Source: Legionella yabuuchiae
GTDB lineage: Bacteria; Pseudomonadota; Gammaproteobacteria; Legionellales; Legionellaceae
Length of the DNA: 64,000 nt
NCBI RefSeq assembly: GCF_900640115.1
Contig: NZ_CAAAIW010000012.1
Location: 1-64,000 of the forward strand
Reading direction: 5' to 3'
Both the position numbers and the translations under genes were made by a program. Under the pieces are notes generated by a model that did not search any database, was not told where the DNA came from, and worked only from the letters and a program-made list of their open reading frames with translations. Below, one piece after another: positions 14,554 through 22,020 of the stretch. How positions within the stretch are numbered: position 1 is the stretch's first letter; every line of letters begins with the position of its first letter.

Positions 14554-16818
14554 TTACTTATTGACAGTCGGATTAGAGTAAGCATTTGCAGCGCCTGTTT
14601 TCCTGGTGTCGTTAGCTGGGTCTTTCTGTAACGCTATCACGGCAGCTATAATGGCCTCGCAGCTAGGTAACACGTATTGCCAAGAATTTCCAAGGGGGAT
14701 AAATGAATCTTCGCCGGTTAACCGCTTGAGTTTCAGCTTAGGGGAAAATTCAATAAGCATCGTCATTAACCCTTCACTGACCGAGCCGCTACGGCGCCCT
14801 TCATCCACGATTAATACCTGCTTGGCATTAATAAGCTCTTTCAATATGGCCTCTTGGGGCAAAGGATTAAGCCATTGCAAATCAATTATTTTCACCGAAA
14901 GTTTATGTTTTTCTTTTAAAATCTTTTCGGCTTGACGAGACAAGTAATAACCATTTCCATAGGTTAAAATAACCGTTTGCCCTTTACCATATACGCTGAT
15001 CTCACCTAAGGCGATTTCTTCGTTTAGAGGTGGGTAATAATGGAGCCACTCATTATCCCCTGGTGTGTGTAAATCTTTCGTCATGTACAGCGCTATAGGT
15101 TCAAGAAACACCACTACACGACCCTTTAGATGCGCCAATCGCATGCAAGTTCGTAACATTTTTGCAGCAGCCGCTCCATTGGAAGGGCAAGCTACAATAA
15201 CCCCTGGTAAATCACGCAAAACTGCTATCGAATTATCATTATGAAAATGACCGCCAAATCCTTTTTGATAAGCCAGTGAGGCGATGCGAAGCACCATTGG
15301 GTTTTGATATTGGCCTTTAGAAAAAAAAGACAGTGTTGCGGCTTCTCCGCGTAATTGATCTTCTGCATTATGTAAGTAAGCTAGAAATTGAATTTCTGGA
15401 ACGGGCAAAAAGCCATTGTGAGCCATGCCAATAGCGGTTCCTAAAATAGTGGTTTCATCAAGAATCGTATCAAATACTCTTCTCCGGCCAAACCGCTGTT
15501 GCAAATCGGCGGTGACGCGATAAACTCCTCCTTTTTTTCCGACGTCTTCACCAAAAACCACCATGTTGGGGTATTGCATCAATAAATCAGTAAGCGTGAA
15601 ATTTATAAGTTGCGACAAATTCCGTTTCATTTTAAGTTGTTTAAAACTTTCACCAAAAATGGCATTGCGTCGTTTTTCATCCGGCAAAGGAAACAATTTT
15701 TTTTCGGACTGATTCGGCACAATAGGTGCCATCACTTCTTTGGCCGAACTTAATTGCGGCGAATGTATCACTTCCATGGCTTTGGCTTGAATCAAAGCAT
15801 GATTATTTTGATAAAGTTCCACTATGCCTTTAATACTTAAGATTCCTGCACGATGGAGTAACGCCGCAGTATGTAATAAAGGATCTAGCGCTTCGGTTTG
15901 TTCGATTTCACTAAGTGTACGATATTGTGACTCAATGTCTGAGCCTGCATGGCCTAGCAAGCGAACACAGCGCATATGTAGAAATACAGGCTGCTTGCGA
16001 ATGCGGGCAATTTTTTCTGCTTCTTTGGCTTTGATATAACAATCGGCAACATTTAGTCCATCGCAACTGAGATAATGGATATTTGGACGGTATTTTATTG
16101 CTGACTCAATCCAGTTAGAAGGTGTTGGAACGGATATTCCTATACCGTTGTCTTCACAAATAAAAATGAGTGGTAAGGGATAAGGCTGGCTAGCTAACCA
16201 AGAGCAGGCATTGATCGCCGCTTGAGCGGTAGCATGATTAATAGATGCATCCCCAAACGAGCACAAAATGACCGAATCAGCAGGCAGATTACTAGTAATG
16301 CCAAGCTCTTTAGCTCGGATAATCGATAAAGCAGCCCCCAGAGATTTTGGTAAATGCGAGGCAATCGTTGATGTTTGAGGTGGGATATTAAGCGGTACGC
16401 TACCAAACACTTTATGACGACCGCCTGAGATAGGATCACAGGCTGCAGCAACTAACGATAACAATACATCACGAACGCCATCTTCCGTATGCACTTGTTT
16501 GGAACGCTGAATATAAAAAGCGCCGCTGCGATAATGGAGAAAAGCCATATCAGTGAAACGAAATACCTGCCCAAAGGCAGCGTTGCCTTCATGGCCGCTG
16601 CTTCCAATAGTGTAAAACGATAATCCCTTTTCTTTGAGCGCGCGAGCGATTAAGTCTAATTGCCGAGATTTGATTTGAGAATCAAATAAATCAATCGCTT
16701 TTTTTTTGTCAATTCCCGCTGAAGAAAAATCACTTGAACTACGTGTTGTGGGGAAATCACCTTGTGAAACACGCTTTATGAATTGCTCATCGATAATACT
16801 CGCCCGATCTAACATCAT
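14554..16818 (-). CDS. Fused E1 alpha/beta 2-oxoacid dehydrogenase (TPP-dependent)
   Basis: A single 754-residue chain joins the alpha and beta subunits of a branched-chain/pyruvate-type E1. Alpha (about 30-370) has IGSSGHEGN, HYRSGAF and the TPP site GDASINHATAQAAIN...CEDNGIGIS (GDG is GDA here). Beta (about 400-735) has VFGEDVGKKGGVYRVT, FDTILDETTILGTAIG, ILTYGNG and VDEGRRSGSVSEGL. No E2 or E3 gene is nearby, so it must borrow these. Co-transcription with gcdH suggests 2-oxoadipate or branched-chain acids as substrate, which is an inference. AGGA precedes ATG 16818. Confidence 0.85.
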   Translation of the reverse strand: MMLDRASIIDEQFIKRVSQGDFPTTRSSSDFSSAGIDKKKAIDLFDSQIKSRQLDLIARALKEKGLSFYTIGSSGHEGNAAFGQVFRFTDMAFLHYRSGAFYIQRSKQVHTEDGVRDVLLSLVAAACDPISGGRHKVFGSVPLNIPPQTSTIASHLPKSLGAALSIIRAKELGITSNLPADSVILCSFGDASINHATAQAAINACSWLASQPYPLPLIFICEDNGIGISVPTPSNWIESAIKYRPNIHYLSCDGLNVADCYIKAKEAEKIARIRKQPVFLHMRCVRLLGHAGSDIESQYRTLSEIEQTEALDPLLHTAALLHRAGILSIKGIVELYQNNHALIQAKAMEVIHSPQLSSAKEVMAPIVPNQSEKKLFPLPDEKRRNAIFGESFKQLKMKRNLSQLINFTLTDLLMQYPNMVVFGEDVGKKGGVYRVTADLQQRFGRRRVFDTILDETTILGTAIGMAHNGFLPVPEIQFLAYLHNAEDQLRGEAATLSFFSKGQYQNPMVLRIASLAYQKGFGGHFHNDNSIAVLRDLPGVIVACPSNGAAAAKMLRTCMRLAHLKGRVVVFLEPIALYMTKDLHTPGDNEWLHYYPPLNEEIALGEISVYGKGQTVILTYGNGYYLSRQAEKILKEKHKLSVKIIDLQWLNPLPQEAILKELINAKQVLIVDEGRRSGSVSEGLMTMLIEFSPKLKLKRLTGEDSFIPLGNSWQYVLPSCEAIIAAVIALQKDPANDTRKTGAANAYSNPTVNK

Positions 16819-17004
16819 GTCATCCTATGTGTATTACATCCCTTGCTATGTCTAGGCTTAAGACTCGCTCCAGTATATACTTCTTAAAGAGCGAGTGCGA
16901 GATTCAGAAACTATATTTCATTAAATTTATATCCGTTGAAAGTAATATCACGGGTATCTACCTAACTCATGCTTCATCGTAGCATCTAATTGGAGAGTTC
17001 ATTT

Positions 17005-17184
17005 ATGAAATGGATATTACTAAGCCTGTGCTTAACCCAACTCACCGCTTGCGCCTGGTTTCATCCGGGTGTTGTGCACGATCGTGAAGTGTTGGTAACT
17101 GAGCCGCCGAATCGATTATTAGAACCGTTTACCTGCGGTGATATTTCTCTTGATGTAACCACCACGGTTAGAACTTGCAAATAG
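17005..17184 (+). CDS. Small lipoprotein
   Basis: A 59-residue protein with a lipoprotein signal peptide ending in the lipobox LTAC (cysteine about residue 17). The mature part is FHPGVVHDREVLVTEPPNRL and continues with two further cysteines (FTCGD, VRTCK). GGAG precedes ATG 17005. It stops 7 bp before the D-Ala-D-Ala dipeptidase gene, so the two are probably one operon. No family was recognised. Confidence 0.7.
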   Translation: MKWILLSLCLTQLTACAWFHPGVVHDREVLVTEPPNRLLEPFTCGDISLDVTTTVRTCK

Positions 17185-17191
17185 GAATACT

Positions 17192-17866
17192 ATGTTTAAG
17201 CCTATAGTACTGTTTTTTTTAGCGTTTGTGAGCACAACCGTCCTATCATTGCCCGCTAATTTTGTCTATTTAAGCAACGTTGCACCAAATATTATTCAAG
17301 ACATTCGATATGCAACAGCAAATAATTTTACTGCCCATCCTGTCCCTGGGTATGTTGCTCCACGTTGCATTCTCACGCGAGAGGCAGCTTTAAAACTAAA
17401 AGAAGTGCAGGCTTCTTTGAATGCACGTGGTTATGGTTTAAAAGTGTTTGACTGTTATCGCCCTCAACGCGCAGTCGATGCTTTTATTCGTTGGAGCAAA
17501 CATCCTGATACCAGCACTAAACCACGTTATTATCCTTATGAGGATAAAAACCGCTTATTCCCAAAAGGTTATATCGCCGAATATTCCGGACACAGCCGCG
17601 GAAGCACGGTCGATTTAACTTTAATTAAATTAGATAAATCTCTCGAAAAATACTCTAATTTGGATATGGGAACCGAGTTTGATTATTTAGATCCCAGTTC
17701 TAATGTCTTTTATCGGAAATTAAGCCCTGTACAGAAAAAAAACCGCCTGTTATTACGCCACATTATGATCCGCTACGGGTTTAAACCTTATAGCAAAGAA
17801 TGGTGGCATTTTACTTTAAAAAACGAACCTTATCCCCGGAGTTATTTTAACTTCCCTGTAAAATGA
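17192..17866 (+). CDS. ddpX: D-alanyl-D-alanine dipeptidase (VanX/DdpX family), periplasmic
   Basis: Zinc peptidase (224 residues) of the peptidase M15D family that cleaves free D-Ala-D-Ala. Visible motifs are FDCYRPQRAVDAF, SGHSRGSTVDLTL (Zn ligands His and Asp of SxHxxGxxxD) and KEWWHF (catalytic Glu and Zn His). An N-terminal signal peptide (FKPIVLFFLAFVSTTVLS) places it in the periplasm, where it probably salvages D-Ala from peptidoglycan turnover. No vanHA genes are nearby, so glycopeptide resistance is unlikely. Gene symbol is by family analogy. Confidence 0.85.
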   Translation: MFKPIVLFFLAFVSTTVLSLPANFVYLSNVAPNIIQDIRYATANNFTAHPVPGYVAPRCILTREAALKLKEVQASLNARGYGLKVFDCYRPQRAVDAFIRWSKHPDTSTKPRYYPYEDKNRLFPKGYIAEYSGHSRGSTVDLTLIKLDKSLEKYSNLDMGTEFDYLDPSSNVFYRKLSPVQKKNRLLLRHIMIRYGFKPYSKEWWHFTLKNEPYPRSYFNFPVK

Positions 17867-17876
17867 TGTGAAATTG

Positions 17877-19043
17877 CTAACGCTTGAGTATTTTTCGGGC
17901 GATGGCTCCATTGTATTTAATGAGAAGCGGAGCAAATCCAAAAGAAATCAGCAATGCCCCAAGCACAACTTGTCCATAAGACATTGGTAATAATCGGTTA
18001 TCCAATGCAAGCGCTAAGATGGCGAACCCGAATTCACCCCCTTCAGCAAGAATGATTCCAGAGCGAAGTGACGTTTCACGATCATAGCCTGAAGCTTGGC
18101 TTAACAGGATAATTAAAATAGATTTGCCAAACATCATGGCAAATAAGGTAATCGCTATCCAGAACCAGGTATCCCCCCAAGTTGCAATATTCGCAAGCAT
18201 CCCAATTGAGACAAAAAACAAACCGAGCAATAGATCCCGAAATGGTCGCACTTCTTCTTGAATCTGAGATCGAAACTCCGTTTCTCCCAGCATAATTCCA
18301 CTTAAAAAAGCGCCTAAGGCGTAAGTCATTCCCAACTGTTCAGTAATCCAAGCTGAACCCAGCGCGACAAACAAGGCTGCTAAAGTAAACAGTTCGGTGG
18401 CATTGATGGTTTTAATGCGATGAAATAATGGCTGCAAAAGCCAACGCCCAATGGCAAGAATAAGAACAATCGCCAATAATCCTCGGAAAAACGACCAGAT
18501 TAACGTTTCCAAAAGAGGTTGATGATTAATTCCACTTAAACTTGAAATAATCACAAGAATGGGAATAAACGCTAAATCTTGAAACAATAAAACTCCGATC
18601 GTATTAATTCCATAGGTTGTGTATGCCTCGGCTTGGTCAGTCAGTTGTTTAACAACCAAAGCGGTCGATGACATGGCAACTACAAAACCAATCACTAAGG
18701 ACTCAACAAATTGCATGTTGAAGCAAAAACCGATGAACACAGTAATCGCAATCGAAGCGATCACTTGCATGCCTCCCAATACAAAAACGGGATACCGCAA
18801 CTGGATAAGACGAGTCAACGAAAACTCAAGACCTATTGTAAACATCAGCAACACGACCCCAAACTCGGCTAACTGCTGAATAGCATGAATGTCGGTAACT
18901 AAGCCCAATCCATGAGGGCCTACGCCGATACCTGCAATTAGATAGCCTAGAATAATAGGGAGTTTAAACGCTTGAAAAACAAGATTTACCGCAAGGACCA
19001 TTAAAATAATTAAGAGAGTGGTTTCCAGTCCAATCTGTCCCAT
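17877..19043 (-). CDS. CPA2-family monovalent cation:proton antiporter
   Basis: A membrane protein of 388 residues with about 12 predicted transmembrane helices and the CPA2 fold of KefB/GerN-type transporters. Family landmarks include LPIILGYLIAGIGVGPHGLG, LLMFTIGLEFS, GFVVAMSSTALVVKQL, LLFQDLAFIPIL (conserved QD of the ion site) and GIILAEGGEFGFAIL. It ends after the transport domain, with no C-terminal RCK/TrkA domain, so it is not a full KefB/C. The ion (Na+ or K+) cannot be told. Confidence 0.88.
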   Translation of the reverse strand: MGQIGLETTLLIILMVLAVNLVFQAFKLPIILGYLIAGIGVGPHGLGLVTDIHAIQQLAEFGVVLLMFTIGLEFSLTRLIQLRYPVFVLGGMQVIASIAITVFIGFCFNMQFVESLVIGFVVAMSSTALVVKQLTDQAEAYTTYGINTIGVLLFQDLAFIPILVIISSLSGINHQPLLETLIWSFFRGLLAIVLILAIGRWLLQPLFHRIKTINATELFTLAALFVALGSAWITEQLGMTYALGAFLSGIMLGETEFRSQIQEEVRPFRDLLLGLFFVSIGMLANIATWGDTWFWIAITLFAMMFGKSILIILLSQASGYDRETSLRSGIILAEGGEFGFAILALALDNRLLPMSYGQVVLGALLISFGFAPLLIKYNGAIARKILKR

Positions 19044-19093
19044 GTAAGTCCCTGCATTTCACCGGTATATCGAATTAGTATAACCTTCTTATA

Positions 19094-19176
19094 TACCCAA
19101 TCAACTTCAAAATGCGATATTTTAGGCGAAAAATAGATTGCTTAAAAAGCGCATTTTGAAGTTGATTGGGTATAGA
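19094..19176. repeat. Dispersed palindromic repeat (TATACCC..AAAATGCG family)
   Basis: The arms are perfect inverses: TATACCCAATCAACTTCAAA plus ATGCG on the left and CGCATTTTGAAGTTGATTGG plus GTATA on the right, around a ~35-bp centre. It lies between panD and the antiporter. It belongs with 12800-13154 and 58681-58760. Confidence 0.75.
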
Positions 19177-19185
19177 TGCTAGAAA

Positions 19186-19584
19186 TTACTCCTTAATCGC
19201 AGTTGAATTTAAACGAACTAGTTCGGGTCTTACTTCCTTAAGCTGATTTTGTTCATCAACAAACACGACCGTCGGTTTAAAGGAGTAGCATGACTCATCC
19301 ACCAACTGGATGAACGAGGCAATGATGATGATATCGCCAGGTGTTACAAGATGAGCGGCAGCCCCATTTACACAAACGTCCAATGATTGAGCTGGCCCCT
19401 CAATGGTGTATGTCTCAAATCGTGTTCCAGCCGTTACGTTCCAAACGTTGACGGCCTCGTTGGGTAAAATATTTGCAGCAACAAGCAATTCTGGCGCAAG
19501 CGTAATGCTGCCTTCATAATCTAGGCAAGCCTCCGTCACGGTAGCGCGATGAATTTTAGATTTTAACATTTTTCTATAAATCAT
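19186..19584 (-). CDS. panD: Aspartate 1-decarboxylase
   Basis: Makes beta-alanine for pantothenate and CoA. This pyruvoyl enzyme is synthesised as a proenzyme; the self-cleavage site Gly-Ser is in LDYEGSITL (about residues 24-25). Other conserved parts are the KIHRA lysine near the N-terminus, NEAVNVWNVTAGTRFETY, VNGAAAHL and PGDIIIIASF. Length (132) is normal. It stands alone, without panB or panC. The N-terminus MIYRKMLKSKIH aligns with the E. coli start, so the first ATG was kept. Confidence 0.95.
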   Translation of the reverse strand: MIYRKMLKSKIHRATVTEACLDYEGSITLAPELLVAANILPNEAVNVWNVTAGTRFETYTIEGPAQSLDVCVNGAAAHLVTPGDIIIIASFIQLVDESCYSFKPTVVFVDEQNQLKEVRPELVRLNSTAIKE

Positions 19585-19743
19585 AATTATCTCGGGTGGC
19601 TAGGGAATACCCCAAGCAAGGTTGAACACATCTATCGGGCAATTTTATGTTTATCAGGCAATTAATTCAACAAAGAGGGATTATGAGCAGCAACTCCTGT
19701 TCAAGTCTTTGCCAGAAACTAAAATTATGAAGTTGTGATTAGG

Positions 19744-21399
19744 TTAAGAAGCGCTTTTCTGTTTTATTTCTGCTTTTTCAAACAGCTTATAAAACGCATC
19801 AGCCTCTAGTGGTTCTGAAAAAAAACTGCCAAGTCCATATGTACAACCAAGTTTTTGAAGTTCTTGCTTAATCGCCTCGTTATCAATGCCATCAGCAATG
19901 ACCTTTAATTCCATGGCTCCTGCCAGTTTTATAATCGCTTGTACAATGCTGTTCTTACGATCATCCGCTAACATTGCTGCCGTAAATGCTTTATTGATTT
20001 TGATTTCTGTTATGGGGAAATTCGTCAAGTACACAAATGAAGCATAACCGCTACCAAAATCACTGATTGAAATTTTAATGCCAATCTCGTTTAGACGATT
20101 TAAAACAGGAATGGTGTGCGTTTGATCGCTTAAGCAAGCTTGTTCGGTGAGTTCTATCCGCAAATACTCTGCAGGAACATTTTTTTCAGCCAAAAGTTTT
20201 TGCAACACATCGGGTAAATCCGGATCAATTGCTTCATACAAATAGACCCTAGTGAATAATTTTTTACCGGACTTATGCCAATTCTCTAACTGGCTTACCA
20301 CATTTTTTAAAGTATAAAATGTTAAGCCTTGCACCACCCACGATCCATTTACAAGGGACATGATCTCTTCGGGACTCATGATGCCATATTTTTCGTTATC
20401 GAATTTAATAACGGATTCTGAGCCGATAATTTTACCGGTTTTTAATTCTACGACGGGCTTATATAAAACATCAAATTCTTCATTATCAATTGCAGACTTT
20501 AATCCCTTTAGAATCACTTGGCGGGTTTTAAAGTTTTTATCTAATCCCTGTTCGTAAAGCGCATAATTTTTTCGTTCTTTTTCAGCAGAGAGCAACGCTA
20601 AGCTTGCATGTTGAATTAAATCTTTTTCATCGTCACCATGGCCTGGATAGATAGCGACCCCGGCAGTTGTTCTAATATCAATTGGATTTCCATCAATGAT
20701 AAAGCTCGTGGATGTTTCTACAATGATATTTTGAATGATTTGATCTAGGTTATGATCTTTTCTTAAGCGAGGAATCAAGATGGCAAATTCTGCGCCTTGT
20801 AAGCGCGCAACCATGTTCATCCCCATGTACGCCTGCAGCATATAAGGCTCTAACAATAAGGACTTTAGCTTCTCAGCAAACTGCACCAGCAAACTATTTG
20901 CGCTGTAATTTCCTATGCTGTAATTAATACCTCTGAATTGATCAATGGTTAATATGATCAAGACCAGCTCTTCGCCTTTTTTATTCTGTTCAATCCCTTG
21001 AGCGAGTCTTTTCACCAACAAACGATTATTTGGAAGGTTGGTTAAACTATCATGATTGCTTTCGTAGTGTAGTTTTGATGCCAAATCATCGCTTTTATGC
21101 GCGTATTCTCGTGTTTGATCTTCAATGATCGTTTCTGCGGTGCTTGCCAATTGATAACAAAATGATTGTCCCCAATAGGCGAACATAAAAGGGCTTAAAT
21201 CCAAAGCCCATAAAGCAGGATTTGAGGCTTGGGCTTCAATAATTCCCGAAAGTGAAATTGTGCCAGTCATCTGGTAAGAGACAAGACACGTTGCAAATAT
21301 TATACTCCCAATCGCAATGGATAATCCCAAGATGGTGTATTTATTCACTTGTCCTTTTAAAACGGAGGAACGCAGTACAAGTCGCTGTTTTATGCCCAT
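19744..21399 (-). CDS. Degenerate GGDEF-EAL protein, membrane anchored
   Basis: A 551-residue protein. Residues about 20-45 form a transmembrane segment, with a second hydrophobic stretch near 63-82. A GGDEF-like domain (about 115-285) has NHDSLTNLPN but RLQGAEF in place of GGDEF, so diguanylate cyclase activity is unlikely. The EAL domain (about 295-545) reads ESV instead of EAL, though ELTEQ, DFGSGYASF and EIKINK are retained. It may be a c-di-GMP sensor or weak phosphodiesterase. Legionella relatives have many such composite proteins. No partner gene is adjacent. Confidence 0.85.
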   Translation of the reverse strand: MGIKQRLVLRSSVLKGQVNKYTILGLSIAIGSIIFATCLVSYQMTGTISLSGIIEAQASNPALWALDLSPFMFAYWGQSFCYQLASTAETIIEDQTREYAHKSDDLASKLHYESNHDSLTNLPNNRLLVKRLAQGIEQNKKGEELVLIILTIDQFRGINYSIGNYSANSLLVQFAEKLKSLLLEPYMLQAYMGMNMVARLQGAEFAILIPRLRKDHNLDQIIQNIIVETSTSFIIDGNPIDIRTTAGVAIYPGHGDDEKDLIQHASLALLSAEKERKNYALYEQGLDKNFKTRQVILKGLKSAIDNEEFDVLYKPVVELKTGKIIGSESVIKFDNEKYGIMSPEEIMSLVNGSWVVQGLTFYTLKNVVSQLENWHKSGKKLFTRVYLYEAIDPDLPDVLQKLLAEKNVPAEYLRIELTEQACLSDQTHTIPVLNRLNEIGIKISISDFGSGYASFVYLTNFPITEIKINKAFTAAMLADDRKNSIVQAIIKLAGAMELKVIADGIDNEAIKQELQKLGCTYGLGSFFSEPLEADAFYKLFEKAEIKQKSAS

Positions 21400-21590
21400 T
21401 TCTAACCGTTCAGTTATGCGATTATTATTAATTTTAATCGGCTATTTTTTAATAAACTTTAATGTTAACTATAGACGAATAAATTCGTTTGCGGGCAATA
21501 ATTGTTTTTTTTTGGAAAATGTTCAGAACTACGCTGACTTCAAAATGGAAGCAATACGCTGATGCAATTTAGTCATTCCCTCATGTGAAA

Positions 21591-21627
21591 ATGATGCAAT
21601 GTTTACTGTTCGTAAACATTGCATCAT
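21591..21627 (-). terminator. Strong hairpin after the cold-shock gene
   Basis: ATGATGCAATGTTTAC and its exact inverse GTAAACATTGCATCAT form a 16-bp stem with a 5-nt loop. It lies 23 bp beyond the csp stop. On the minus strand it is followed by TTTTC only, so it may act as a terminator or an RNA-stabilising hairpin. Confidence 0.6.
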
Positions 21628-21649
21628 CTCATACAAGCGGCAATATTAT

Positions 21650-21859
21650 TTATGAACGTATTTCAACTTCTTCTGCTTGTGGACCCTTTTGTCCTCTAGC
21701 GGCTTTGAATAATACTTTGTCGCCTTCACGTAATGTTTTAAACCCATCGGTTAAAATTGCGCTGAAATGAACGAAATAATCCTTACCTTCGCTTTCGATA
21801 AACCCAAACCCTTTACTCTCATTGAACCATTTAACAGTTCCTTGGACCTTCTCAGACAT
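21650..21859 (-). CDS. Cold-shock domain protein (CspA family)
   Basis: A single-stranded RNA/DNA chaperone of 69 residues. It contains [15 protein letters not shown] (RNP1, KGFGFI) and YFVHFSAI (RNP2), followed by [13 protein letters not shown] and [14 protein letters not shown] nine bases upstream supports ATG 21859; an in-frame GTG four codons earlier is less likely. It is monocistronic, with a ~100-bp leader region upstream. CspA-family members resist cold or stress by melting RNA structure; which paralogue this is cannot be told. Confidence 0.93.
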   Translation of the reverse strand: MSEKVQGTVKWFNESKGFGFIESEGKDYFVHFSAILTDGFKTLREGDKVLFKAARGQKGPQAEEVEIRS

Positions 21860-22020
21860 TTTATTTGACACTCCTTAATCTTAATTGCCAAAAGTCATCT
21901 GACTGACGACTTTACATTCATTTTTATCTAGTGGATTTTATTCTGTCAATAGGATAGGTTCTTTTTTTCAGGGGCTGAGCAAGAAATGTTTCTCACTCAG
22001 TAAGAAAAATAACTCGTCTT

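Noticed and set aside
17192-17866. Vancomycin-resistance locus
   Set aside because: Only a VanX-like dipeptidase is present, with a signal peptide, and no VanH/VanA/VanRS genes are around it.
21975-22000. Hairpin downstream of topA as a terminator
   Set aside because: The stem is reasonable, but on the minus strand it is followed by CCCCTGAAAAAAA, not by a T-tract.
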